From an uncultured Treponema sp. (GTDB taxonomy: Bacteria > Spirochaetota > Spirochaetia > Treponematales > Treponemataceae), in the NCBI GenBank assembly GCA_947167745.1, contig CAMVJE010000021.1:1-22856 (forward strand): DNA of 22,856 nucleotides, given 5' to 3'. The position numbers and the translations under genes were made by a program. This document shows, piece by piece, positions 1 through 5,690 of this stretch (positions are counted from its first letter, which is position 1; each line of letters opens with the position of its first letter). The notes under the pieces are model-generated. The model saw only the letters and a list, made by a program, of their open reading frames with translations. It did not search any database and had not been told where the DNA came from.

Positions 1-185
1 CTGGCTTCATCTATTCAATGCTCAACATTCCGAGAGAACTTTTCACGCCTCTCTTTGCAATTTCCAGAATCGCAGGCTGGAGCGCCCACCGCATTGAGGA
101 AATCGTCGCAGGCGGAAAGATTTACCGCCCAGCATACAAGAACATTTTTGCAGAGCGCGAGTATATTCCGATTGAGAAGAGGTAA
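1..185 (+). CDS. gltA: Citrate synthase, C-terminal end (5' truncated by window)
   Basis: The reading frame is open from base 3 to the TAA at 183-185 and encodes the last 60 residues of a citrate synthase. Citrate synthase condenses oxaloacetate and acetyl-CoA in the cytoplasm. Recognisable parts are a segment reading GFIYSMLNIPRELFTPLFA, then ARI-like SRIAGWSAHRIEEI, then the RPAYK motif close to the C-terminus; this order is typical of the end of the family. The upstream part, including the catalytic His and Asp, is outside the window. The frame ends cleanly, with no visible terminator behind it. The next supported gene is a toxin-antitoxin pair, so this gene marks the left edge of the accessory region. 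Confidence 0.88.
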   Translation, partial: GFIYSMLNIPRELFTPLFAISRIAGWSAHRIEEIVAGGKIYRPAYKNIFAEREYIPIEKR

Positions 186-285
186 GGAAAGGTAAAACTG
201 AAAGTAGAAAGTGGACGGAAGACCGGCTGAAGTTCATAAAGAGTATTTGAAATTTATGAAAGACCGCTAAGAAATACACTTCTCC

Positions 286-314
286 TTGACATCAATATAT
301 ACTCAATATATATT
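286..314 (+). promoter_or_regulatory. Sigma-70-type promoter of the RHH antitoxin/PIN toxin pair
   Basis: A TTGACA box at 286-291 and a TATATT box at 309-314 are separated by 17 bp. The expected transcription start is near 320-322, which coincides with the ATG at 321, so the message may be leaderless. The -10 box overlaps the left arm of the inverted repeat at 311-339. Confidence 0.7.
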
Positions 315-339
315 ATATGTATGAATCATACATATAATA
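311..339 (+). promoter_or_regulatory. 13-bp perfect inverted repeat, probable antitoxin operator
   Basis: TATTATATGTATG (311-323) and CATACATATAATA (327-339) are perfect reverse complements around a 3-bp centre. The repeat overlaps the -10 box and the first codons of the antitoxin gene. RHH antitoxins commonly bind such palindromes to repress their own operon, so an autoregulatory operator is the natural reading. Confidence 0.65.
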
Positions 340-593
340 TGAAGCCAATAACCCTGTATGTCACAGAACCAATGTATGAGACATATCAGGTTCAAGCCCA
401 AAAGCAGGGGCGCAAAACAGCAGAACTCATTCGCAATGCCATGCAGGAATACGCAGACAGTCACTTTAGGGCAAAAAAAATGCTCAAAGATATTTCATTT
501 CTACGAACGGTTCGACTTCAAGCAAATGCAAATGATTTTCTTAATGATTCCTCATGGAAAGAAGAATTCCTTAGCGGCAGGATAAAACTATGA
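321..593 (+). CDS. RHH (CopG-like) antitoxin
   Basis: A 90-residue protein with the pattern of a ribbon-helix-helix DNA-binding antitoxin: a short beta-strand (KPITLYVTEPMYETY), then helices reading QVQAQKQGRKTAELIRNAMQ, then a basic and acidic tail that would wrap the toxin. Its stop overlaps the start of the PIN toxin (ATGA at 590-593), the usual sign of a co-translated toxin-antitoxin pair. Two starts are possible, ATG 321 and ATG 339. Neither has a Shine-Dalgarno sequence. The 321 start lies 6 nt after the -10 box, which fits leaderless translation; the 339 start would place the whole palindrome in the untranslated leader. The exact RHH subfamily cannot be named from sequence alone. Confidence 0.75.
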   Translation: MNHTYNMKPITLYVTEPMYETYQVQAQKQGRKTAELIRNAMQEYADSHFRAKKMLKDISFLRTVRLQANANDFLNDSSWKEEFLSGRIKL

Positions 594-1024
594 TTGGTAT
601 CGACACCTGCTTTCTCATTGATTTGTATTGGGCAGATTCTCCTCGCAACAAAAATGCTCATTCACTGTTCGAGCAAATTTCAAAAGACGAATCAACTGAA
701 TTAGGCATTTATTACAACTGCTTTAATGAGTTTTTGCATGTCATTACCGATTCCAGACGATTTGAAAATCCCTTCACCATGCAGGAGGCAATTTCCGTAA
801 TTGATTTCTGGTGCGACATTAAGCAGGTGAATGTTCTATATCCAACCGACACTTCTTTTAAAAGAACGCTCGCATGGCTGAATATGTACAATTTGGGCCG
901 TAACAGGATAAACGACACGCAAATGGCAGCCTGTTACCTTTCTAACGGCATTTACTCAATAATCACTGCGAATCCAAAAGATTTCGAAGTATTCAAAATG
1001 TTTGACTTAAAGGATTACCGCTAA
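590..1024 (+). CDS. PIN-domain toxin (VapC-like)
   Basis: A 144-residue PIN-domain protein, probably a ribonuclease toxin neutralised by the RHH protein encoded just upstream. The acidic metal-binding residues expected of the family are visible: IDTCFLIDL near residues 4-12 (first Asp), NEFLH near 45-49 (Glu), RINDTQMAA near 105-113 (Asp), and ITANPKDF near 124-131. Length is normal for VapC-like toxins. Translation is coupled to the antitoxin by a 4-bp overlap, with an AGGA-like ribosome site inside the antitoxin 3' end. The stop codon TAA overlaps the ATG of the truncated pseudouridine-synthase copy at 1024. The substrate RNA cannot be predicted. Confidence 0.8.
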   Translation: MIGIDTCFLIDLYWADSPRNKNAHSLFEQISKDESTELGIYYNCFNEFLHVITDSRRFENPFTMQEAISVIDFWCDIKQVNVLYPTDTSFKRTLAWLNMYNLGRNRINDTQMAACYLSNGIYSIITANPKDFEVFKMFDLKDYR

Positions 1025-1101
1025 TGGACAGAATCGATAAAATCTTATCTCATCACGGTTTCGGATCTCGCAAGCGGTGGTCGGGCTTAGACCCGCTGTA
1101 A
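1024..1101 (+). pseudogene. Truncated 5' copy of the RsuA-type pseudouridine synthase gene
   Basis: Bases 1024-1074 match the first 51 bp of the intact gene at 3846-3896, with 2 mismatches, both synonymous (third bases of a Gly and an Arg codon at 1065 and 1071). After the 17th codon the frame continues for 8 codons of unrelated sequence to a TAA at 1099-1101. Only the beginning of the S4 RNA-binding domain is encoded, so no function is expected. The copy begins exactly at its ATG, which overlaps the stop of the PIN toxin. The sequence that replaces the gene resembles the inner stem of the attC-like sites further right. Confidence 0.8.
1072..1098. other. Degenerate attC-like stem fragment at the junction of the truncated gene
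   Basis: The segment reading GCGGTGG then CGGG-CTTAGA-CCCG resembles the centre of the attC-like site at 1169-1234 (CGGTGG then GCGG-CTTGA-CCGC). It lacks the outer 7-bp core boxes, so it would be a remnant. It starts exactly where similarity to the pseudouridine-synthase gene ends. Confidence 0.35.
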
Positions 1102-1122
1102 AAAAAACTCAGCAAAGCTAAG
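1100..1122 (-). terminator. Intrinsic terminator for the minus-strand cassettes
   Basis: Read on the minus strand, CTTAGC (1122-1117), loop TTT and GCTGAG (1113-1108) form a 6-bp stem with one G-U pair, followed directly by eight T (1107-1100). It lies about 115 nt past the toxin gene and would stop cassette transcription before it runs antisense into the PIN toxin. Confidence 0.6.
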
Positions 1123-1168
1123 GATGCAAAAATTTCTTATTAACAATAAGCACGCCAGTGGCTTGTCC

Positions 1169-1234
1169 GCCTAACAACTGCTTAAACGGTGGTGCGGCTT
1201 GACCGCGACATCCGCTTTGAAGCAGTTGTTATGC
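1169..1234 (-). other. attC-like integron recombination site 1 (66 bp)
   Basis: The outer 7-bp boxes are GCCTAAC (1169-1175) and GTTATGC (1228-1234), matching the core-site forms RYYYAAC and GTTRRRY closely. Inside them AACTGCTT-AAA pairs with TTT-G-AAGCAGTT, leaving one unpaired base, the extrahelical base that is a hallmark of attC; the centre is GCGG-CTTGA-CCGC. On the minus strand the site begins 1 nt after the toxin stop codon, the usual place of attC at the 3' end of a cassette gene. Confidence 0.7.
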
Positions 1235-1235
1235 T

Positions 1236-1574
1236 TTATCCATTCTTTCTGTCGTCTACATCTTTATAGACTTCCATATTTTCTCGTTTACCGATGCCCC
1301 AGACTTCTATAATTTCTACTTTTTCTGGAGTCAAAAGTCGATAAACAATACGGACAGCCTTTCCGCAGGCATATAATTTATAAAAACCTGTTAAATCCAT
1401 ATTTGCCTTGTTTCCCAAAGGGAATCCAAGAAATGGATTTTTATCAAGTTTTGTGAATTTTTTGTCTACTTCAACTCTTATGCTTCCATCTAAATTATTG
1501 TATTCTTCGGCTGCTTCTGGGATTAATTGAATTTTATCAAATTCATCTTTTTTATCTTCCCATTTTTTTGCCAT
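1236..1574 (-). CDS. RelE/ParE-superfamily toxin (cassette gene)
   Basis: A 112-residue protein that looks like a type II RelE/ParE-superfamily toxin. After a charged N-terminus it has a helix-rich segment (PEAAEEYNNLDGSIRVEVDKK), a KLDKNPFLGFPLG segment where the family often has its loop, then GFYKLYACGKAVRIVYRLL and VEIIEVWGIGKRE, the typical beta-strand core ending in I-x-V-x-x-I-G-R/K-R. The upstream Phd-like gene ends at 1574 and this ATG starts at 1574, so the two are translationally coupled. The stop codon lies immediately beside the attC-like site, as expected of an integron cassette. Whether it cleaves mRNA (RelE) or poisons gyrase (ParE) cannot be decided by eye. Confidence 0.72.
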   Translation of the reverse strand: MAKKWEDKKDEFDKIQLIPEAAEEYNNLDGSIRVEVDKKFTKLDKNPFLGFPLGNKANMDLTGFYKLYACGKAVRIVYRLLTPEKVEIIEVWGIGKRENMEVYKDVDDRKNG

Positions 1575-1846
1575 TACTTTTTCCTTAAAGATGACCAGCT
1601 GACATTTTTTGAAGCATCATAATGACTCATTCGTTCCTGTACCATTGAATAAATTTCTTTCTGTTCTTCAAGTTCTTCCAATTCAGCAAGTTTTTCGTAA
1701 CGGTCAAAAGACATCATTACAACTTCCATTGCGTTATTTTTCATAATAAATACAGGCTGCTTATCTTCCGAAATTTTTCTGACAGTTTGAGTAAGAGTTT
1801 TTTGCAACTGAGTAATTGGCATTATCTGCGCTGTATCTACCATCAT
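1574..1846 (-). CDS. Phd/YefM-type antitoxin (cassette gene)
   Basis: A 90-residue antitoxin of the Phd/YefM family. The N-terminal pattern MPITQLQKTLTQTVRKISEDKQPVFIMKN (as seen in parts at residues 9-37) followed by VVMMSFDRYEKLAELEELEE is characteristic: a DNA-binding dimer domain, then an acidic C-terminal helix that binds the toxin. A good ribosome site (AGAGGTGAT) precedes the ATG at 1846; a second in-frame ATG follows immediately at 1843. A promoter with TTGACT at 1896-1891 and TATTAT at 1872-1867 lies just upstream, so the cassette carries its own promoter. Paired with the RelE-like toxin at 1236-1574. Confidence 0.78.
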   Translation of the reverse strand: MMVDTAQIMPITQLQKTLTQTVRKISEDKQPVFIMKNNAMEVVMMSFDRYEKLAELEELEEQKEIYSMVQERMSHYDASKNVSWSSLRKK

Positions 1847-1866
1847 ATCATCACCTCTGTACTTAT

Positions 1867-1896
1867 ATAATAATATGTATTTTTCTATATAGTCAA
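1867..1896 (-). promoter_or_regulatory. Promoter of the Phd-RelE-like cassette pair
   Basis: On the minus strand TTGACT (1896-1891) and TATTAT (1872-1867) are 18 bp apart, with further TA-rich sequence following. It sits 20 bp before the antitoxin start. Confidence 0.55.
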
Positions 1897-1900
1897 GTTA

Positions 1901-2110
1901 TTATAACAATGGAAGTTTAAACACATATAAAAGAATCAGAAAAATAATAAATAAAATTGATAAAATACAATCTAAAATTAAAAGAAAATTGAAATCCTTT
2001 TTTGTTTTTTTACCATTACGAAAATCTTGGAAAAAGTCTATCAAGGGAAGTAGTAATGTTGTTCCAATTATAAAAAAAGCATCTTCTTTATTTCTTATAC
2101 GTATATTCAT
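1901..2110 (-). CDS. Small two-helix membrane protein, unknown function (cassette gene)
   Basis: A 69-residue hydrophobic protein. Two membrane segments are visible, roughly residues 11-28 (AFFIIGTTLLLPLIDFF) and 42-66 (LLILDCILSILFIIFLIL region), joined by a basic loop (FRNGKKTKKD). The N-terminus is short and basic. There is an AGAG ribosome-site candidate just before the ATG. It is the first gene of the cassette that follows attC-like site 2 in the minus-strand direction, and it lies 54 bp upstream of the antitoxin gene. I do not recognise a family. AT-rich base composition unlike the housekeeping genes further right fits a cassette origin. Confidence 0.5.
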   Translation of the reverse strand: MNIRIRNKEDAFFIIGTTLLLPLIDFFQDFRNGKKTKKDFNFLLILDCILSILFIIFLILLYVFKLPLL

Positions 2111-2156
2111 TCTCTTTATAACTTTTTTTTATTTTTTCCATGCCAGTGGCGTGTCC

Positions 2157-2222
2157 ACATAACAATTGATTGTAACGCACGGTGGCTTGACCACCGTGTC
2201 GGCTACGAACCTCTTGTTAGGC
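2157..2222 (-). other. attC-like integron recombination site 2 (66 bp)
   Basis: The core boxes are ACATAAC (2157-2163) and GTTAGGC (2216-2222), the same 66-bp outer length as site 1. The central stem CACGGTGG-CTTGA-CCACCGTG is perfect and shares its CTTGA loop with site 1, while the outer stem is poorer. On the minus strand it follows the lipoprotein gene by about 30 bp, so it would be the 3' end of that cassette. Confidence 0.65.
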
Positions 2223-2253
2223 GATATCATTTTTTAACGAATTATTCTTTACT

Positions 2254-3522
2254 TTAGTTCAAAGTTCCACTCCATTCATTTAACATGGAAGTTAATGCAG
2301 TTGTAAAATTCTCTGTAGTTATATATGTTGATGGTGTTTCTGTAGGATAAGAAAAACCATCGATAGTATTTTTCATTTGGTTAAGAATGGAAGAAGAAAC
2401 CTTGCATTTTAAGGTTCCTAGATTGCTTTCAGGAATCATATAAACATCCTGATTATCATATGACTTAGCTTTATAGATGGTATATTTTGTTGTAGAGGAG
2501 TCTGTTTCTTTTAGTTCTGCTGAATTTCCTTCACTATCAACAATTACCCAGCTATCAATGCCTTCTATCCAGTTTACATTATAGCACCATGTTTCTTCCG
2601 TATTACCTGAGTTTGAATATTTTTGCATTATGACGCTGCCAGTTTCCTTTTCGCAGATAAATGTTGTTTGTGCCCTTCCATCACCTTCTTTTTGGTTTTC
2701 ATTATAAAAAGTTACAGAATATCCGTTATTGCTTACATAAAAAGATCCTTTTTTATCCTTACTTTTACTTGTACCATCAAAATTTTCATTACTATACTTG
2801 TATCCTTTTATTTCGTTTGTGGTAATGCTTATGTCATCCCAAGTTTTTAAAGAGCCGTCCATAGAATTTTTTAACTCTGTTTTTTTCTTTTCACTTGCCG
2901 TGCAAGTAAATTTTGTATAGGCTTTTTCACCTCCTCCAACCATTAAAAGCTCAGTATCAAGAGTTCCTTTGGAATTTTTAGTGCATTTTAAAACTGAATC
3001 AAATTGTAAATTACCTGCTTGAGGATGAGCAACGATAACTCGTGAATAAATATATGCAGTATCAGAGTCGTCCTCATGCTTCGCTTCAAAGTATGAAAGG
3101 CTAATGCTAATTGCAGGTTCTTTTTCAACAACATAACTGCCAACAACAGGGTTTTCATTTCCAGGTTCAAATTTTGTATTAAACTTTAAGTCGCCGATTG
3201 CTTGTGCAATTTCTGCCTTTGTCATTTTCAAAATACACTGTGTTGTGCTTAGTTCTCCTGAAAGTCTAGAAGCAACGCTTTCTGAATTTTTTTGTTCGTA
3301 AATTTCTGATACAACTGTTCTGGCACTTCGAGTTGAATTTGTAAAAGTTAGTTCTGTATCAAGATTTTCAATTACAGTTTTTGGCGAAGCAAATAAATCA
3401 TCACTGTTATTACTGTTATTACTGTTAGAATTATTATCAGAAACAGGTGATGAACATCCAATGATTGTACAAATTCCCAATAAACTTAAACTGAAAAACA
3501 AAAAATTAGATTTTCTTTTCAT
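2254..3522 (-). CDS. Lipoprotein of unknown function (cassette gene)
   Basis: A 422-residue protein with a lipoprotein signal peptide: basic MKRK, a hydrophobic stretch to about residue 22, and a lipobox reading IIGC with Cys23. An Asn/Ser-rich spacer follows (about residues 26-40), encoded partly by three 9-bp repeats of ACTGTTATT at 3403-3429. The rest is rich in Ser, Thr, Lys and Glu with alternating polar and hydrophobic residues, suggesting a beta-rich surface or periplasmic protein. I recognise no family. A strong AGGAGG ribosome site precedes the ATG. It is bounded on its 5' side by an attC half-site at 3607-3613 and on its 3' side by attC-like site 2, so it probably forms a single-gene cassette of about 1.4 kb. 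Confidence 0.7.
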   Translation of the reverse strand: MKRKSNFLFFSLSLLGICTIIGCSSPVSDNNSNSNNSNNSDDLFASPKTVIENLDTELTFTNSTRSARTVVSEIYEQKNSESVASRLSGELSTTQCILKMTKAEIAQAIGDLKFNTKFEPGNENPVVGSYVVEKEPAISISLSYFEAKHEDDSDTAYIYSRVIVAHPQAGNLQFDSVLKCTKNSKGTLDTELLMVGGGEKAYTKFTCTASEKKKTELKNSMDGSLKTWDDISITTNEIKGYKYSNENFDGTSKSKDKKGSFYVSNNGYSVTFYNENQKEGDGRAQTTFICEKETGSVIMQKYSNSGNTEETWCYNVNWIEGIDSWVIVDSEGNSAELKETDSSTTKYTIYKAKSYDNQDVYMIPESNLGTLKCKVSSSILNQMKNTIDGFSYPTETPSTYITTENFTTALTSMLNEWSGTLN

Positions 3523-3591
3523 AATGAAATCCTCCTATAATGCTTTTTTAATGATAAAAATGTTGGGGATTTTTTCTTGTAACACAAGTGG

Positions 3592-3613
3592 GCCAGTGGC
3601 CCATCCGCCTAAC
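3592..3613 (-). other. attC half-site (R' box plus conserved GCCACTGGC box)
   Basis: On the minus strand GTTAGGC (3613-3607) is followed 6 nt later by GCCACTGGC (3600-3592), exactly as at the two full sites. No partner core box is found within about 150 bp to the right, so this is either a decayed attC, the edge of the array, or an attI-like site without its integrase. Confidence 0.5.
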
Positions 3614-3808
3614 ATAATTTCTTCGTATCCTTCATAAATTTTTCAAAACCGACAAAACTATCGGTATAAAATCTTTATGACTTTTACTAATTTCTTATTA
3701 TATCATATTTTCATTTTTATGACACACTCCATTTTATGGATAAAAACAAAGGAAATCCTGGTCAAGTATTGCCCTTGAGCACGACAATGGCGTCCATTTA
3801 ATTTTCCT

Positions 3809-3839
3809 TTGCCAAAATTAATGCAATTTGTGCTAGAAT
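3809..3839 (+). promoter_or_regulatory. Promoter of the pseudouridine synthase gene, extended -10
   Basis: TTGCCA at 3809-3814 and TAGAAT at 3834-3839 (19-bp spacing); the -10 is preceded by TGC, giving an extended -10. The ATG lies only 6 nt further and there is no Shine-Dalgarno sequence, so transcription probably begins at or next to the start codon. Confidence 0.6.
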
Positions 3840-3845
3840 AAACTC

Positions 3846-4751
3846 ATGGACAGAATCGATAAAATCTTATCTCATCACGGTTTCGGCTCTCGTAAGGATG
3901 TAAAAAAGCTACTCCGGGATGAGCGCGTCACCGTCAACGGCAAATTCGTCTACGACTCAGGCTTTCAGCTCGATATTGAAAAAGATGTCGTCTGCGTTGA
4001 CGATGAGGAAATCAAGCTTCAGCACGATGTCTACATTATGATGAACAAGTGCGCCGATGTAGTCTGCGCGAACAAGGACGGAGAACACCGCACGGTCTTT
4101 GACTTGCTGGACGAATCCCTGCGCCACAAATTTCTTGGCGGAGACCTTCACTGCATGGGCCGGCTTGACATCGACACGGAAGGGCTTCTAATCCTCACCA
4201 CGGACGGAAAGCTCACCCACCGCCTTCTCTCTCCCAAAACTCATGCGCCAAAAACTTACGCCGTTGGCCTTCGAGACAGCCTTACCGAAGAAGAAAAGCA
4301 GAAATACAGCGAAAAGTTCTCGAAAGGCTTTTGGATTGACCGTGAAGGCAATGAAGAGGGATTTGACGCCCAGCCCAGCGAAATTCAATTCACAATGCAT
4401 AATGAAGAATTTAGAATTGAGGAATCAGCAATTAGTAATGGCGGTACGGCTGCGCCGTCGGGCGTTCCACCCTTCGCTGACGCTCATTGTTCCGTTCGCC
4501 CCACTCACTCCACAACTACGGACTTCCATGCCCTACCGCATGAAAGCTCGCAAGGCAGCCGGCATATCGACTGTCTTCTTACCATATATGAAGGAAAATT
4601 TCACCAGGTGAAGCGTATGTTCGCCCAGCTTGGGAACGAAGTGGTCTACCTAAAGCGGGTGAAGATGGGACAACTTGAACTTGACCCAAAAATCCCCCTT
4701 GGCGGTTACCGGGAACTAAGCCAAGATGAAATTCTGCTCTTGAGCGAGTAA
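3846..4751 (+). CDS. RsuA/RluB-family pseudouridine synthase with an in-frame insert
   Basis: A 301-residue RNA pseudouridine synthase. An S4 RNA-binding domain occupies residues 1-48 (MDRIDKILSHHGFGSRKDVKK, VTVNGKFV). The catalytic motif GRLDIDTEGLLIL is at 105-117, with the catalytic Asp at 108. A C-terminal RsuA/RluB motif EGKFHQVKRMFAQLGNEV is at 249-266 and GGYRELSQDE near the end. It isomerises a uridine in rRNA; which one cannot be told. Residues about 183-238, between QPSEIQF and CLLTIYEG, are not expected in the family: they are rich in Ser, Thr, His and Pro and look like translated intergenic repeat DNA. The gene begins with its own promoter and lacks a ribosome site. Its first 51 bp are duplicated at 1024. 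Confidence 0.88.
   Translation: MDRIDKILSHHGFGSRKDVKKLLRDERVTVNGKFVYDSGFQLDIEKDVVCVDDEEIKLQHDVYIMMNKCADVVCANKDGEHRTVFDLLDESLRHKFLGGDLHCMGRLDIDTEGLLILTTDGKLTHRLLSPKTHAPKTYAVGLRDSLTEEEKQKYSEKFSKGFWIDREGNEEGFDAQPSEIQFTMHNEEFRIEESAISNGGTAAPSGVPPFADAHCSVRPTHSTTTDFHALPHESSQGSRHIDCLLTIYEGKFHQVKRMFAQLGNEVVYLKRVKMGQLELDPKIPLGGYRELSQDEILLLSE
4392..4560 (+). repeat. In-frame insert of repeat-like DNA inside the pseudouridine synthase gene
   Basis: This stretch replaces a short loop of the RsuA fold with about 56 extra residues. It begins AT-rich, then contains the hairpin ACGGC-TGC-GCCGT and, on the minus strand, AGCGTCAGCGA, close to AGCGTTAGCGG at 6419 and GGCGTTAGCGA at 22373. That similarity to two intergenic segments suggests a dispersed element that landed in frame. 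The boundaries are estimated from the family pattern. Confidence 0.4.
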
Positions 4752-4758
4752 AAATTTC

Positions 4759-4787
4759 TTGACTTATGACAGCATATACGCTATCAT
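4759..4787 (+). promoter_or_regulatory. Promoter of the second PIN toxin gene
   Basis: TTGACT at 4759-4764 and TATCAT at 4782-4787, exactly 17 bp apart. The ATG at 4795 follows after 7 nt with no ribosome site, so a leaderless message is predicted. This also argues against the longer in-frame TTG start at 4759, which lies inside the -35 box. Confidence 0.7.
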
Positions 4788-4794
4788 AAAAATC

Positions 4795-5232
4795 ATGAGA
4801 GTGGTATTAGATACTTGCGTAATCTTTCAGGCCTTGTACTCAAAAAACGGTGCCTCCCATGCCATATTGCAAATGGTTCGCAGTGGCGATTTGCAAATGG
4901 TCATATCAACGCCTGTTTTCGCAGAGTATTGCGATGTCTGCCTGCGTAAATCATCACTCGAATTATTCGATTTGTCACCGGAAGATGTTTGGGCTGTGCT
5001 TGATTTTATCGCATATATCAGCATAAAGATTGACATCAAGTATCTGCTCCGCCCGAATTTGCAGGACGAGGGCGACAATCTCATCATGGAACTTGCTTTT
5101 GCCTCAGATTCACGGTATTTAATCACCAAAAATGTCCGTGATTTTACATGCAACAGCGAGCTTCGTTTTGACGGAGTAAAAGTTATAACCCCCGCAGATT
5201 TCATGCAAGAAGTCATCCTGGGCAAAAACTAA
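4795..5232 (+). CDS. PIN-domain toxin (COG1569-like)
   Basis: A 145-residue PIN-domain protein beginning MRVVLDTCVIFQAL, where the first catalytic Asp is at residue 6. Other conserved acidic positions are TPVFAEY (Glu near 43), LQDEGDNLIMELA (Asp and Glu near 94-103) and the strand reading SRYLITKNVRDF. This arrangement matches the PIN family often annotated as a putative toxin component (COG1569 type). It probably acts as a ribonuclease restrained by the RHH protein encoded 15 bp downstream. The toxin comes first, the reverse of the order in the pair at 321-1024. I chose ATG 4795 because the promoter ends 7 nt before it. Confidence 0.78.
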   Translation: MRVVLDTCVIFQALYSKNGASHAILQMVRSGDLQMVISTPVFAEYCDVCLRKSSLELFDLSPEDVWAVLDFIAYISIKIDIKYLLRPNLQDEGDNLIMELAFASDSRYLITKNVRDFTCNSELRFDGVKVITPADFMQEVILGKN

Positions 5233-5247
5233 AAAAGGAGGTGCTTT

Positions 5248-5640
5248 ATGGCAGTATCAAAATCAGAACAGGCAGAAAAGACAAGCGTTCTCACTATCAG
5301 AGTCCCGCATGAACTGAAAGAGCGCATAGAGTTTATGGCCGCGCAGCAGGGGGTTTCAATCAACCAGTTTGCGCTTTATGCCTTTACAAAGCAGCTTTCC
5401 GAAATCGAAAATTCCGAATATTACCGCCAGTTCATCAAAAATAAAACCCGGCAAGACTTGCTGGCCGGGTTTGACAAAGCAATGGGTAAGGTTAAGTTCC
5501 GGGCTCAAAACGAAGACTGGGACGCTCTCAAAGTTGCGGATTCCACTTTCGATTCGCAAAAAGAGCGCCAGCGTCTCCCCAAAAAAACGGGCTCCAGCAA
5601 AGGGAATCCAAATGTAAGCTTCGATATAAGCCACACTTAA
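5248..5640 (+). CDS. RHH-domain antitoxin (HicB/CopG-like)
   Basis: A 130-residue protein with a clear ribbon-helix-helix N-terminal half: a strand reading TSVLTIRVPHELKERIE (about residues 12-28), then helices MAAQQGVSINQFALYAFTKQLSE to about residue 51. The C-terminal half is charged and ends in a Ser/Lys/Pro-rich tail, probably the toxin-binding part. It has a near-perfect ribosome site (AAGGAGGTG at 5235-5243), unlike the leaderless toxin gene before it; this would favour making more antitoxin than toxin from one message. Likely partner and autorepressor of the PIN toxin at 4795-5232. Confidence 0.75.
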   Translation: MAVSKSEQAEKTSVLTIRVPHELKERIEFMAAQQGVSINQFALYAFTKQLSEIENSEYYRQFIKNKTRQDLLAGFDKAMGKVKFRAQNEDWDALKVADSTFDSQKERQRLPKKTGSSKGNPNVSFDISHT

Positions 5641-5662
5641 TCCCTAAGCAGCATGTCTTCAC

Positions 5663-5690
5663 GGGCATAGTCTGGCCCTTTAATTTTATT
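5663..5690 (+). terminator. Weak terminator candidate between convergent genes
   Basis: GGGC (5663-5666) and GCCC (5675-5678) pair around an 8-nt loop, followed by a T-rich stretch. The stem is short, so this is tentative. Confidence 0.25.

Noticed and set aside
211..270. A 19-codon frame with a GTG start after the citrate synthase gene
   Set aside because: No ribosome site, preceded by an in-frame stop, too short to judge; it may be a gene-end remnant, but nothing supports it.
3403..3429. Three copies of ACTGTTATT in the lipoprotein gene as a phase-variation switch
   Set aside because: The unit is 9 bp, so changes in copy number keep the frame; it only alters the length of the Asn/Ser spacer.
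3607..3680. A full third attC site at the right end of the cassettes
   Set aside because: Only one core box is present; I found no partner box or inner stem to the right, so it is listed as a half-site.
4759..4794. Upstream in-frame start (TTG) of the second PIN toxin
   Set aside because: It would place coding sequence over the -35 and -10 boxes; the PIN fold begins at the ATG at 4795.
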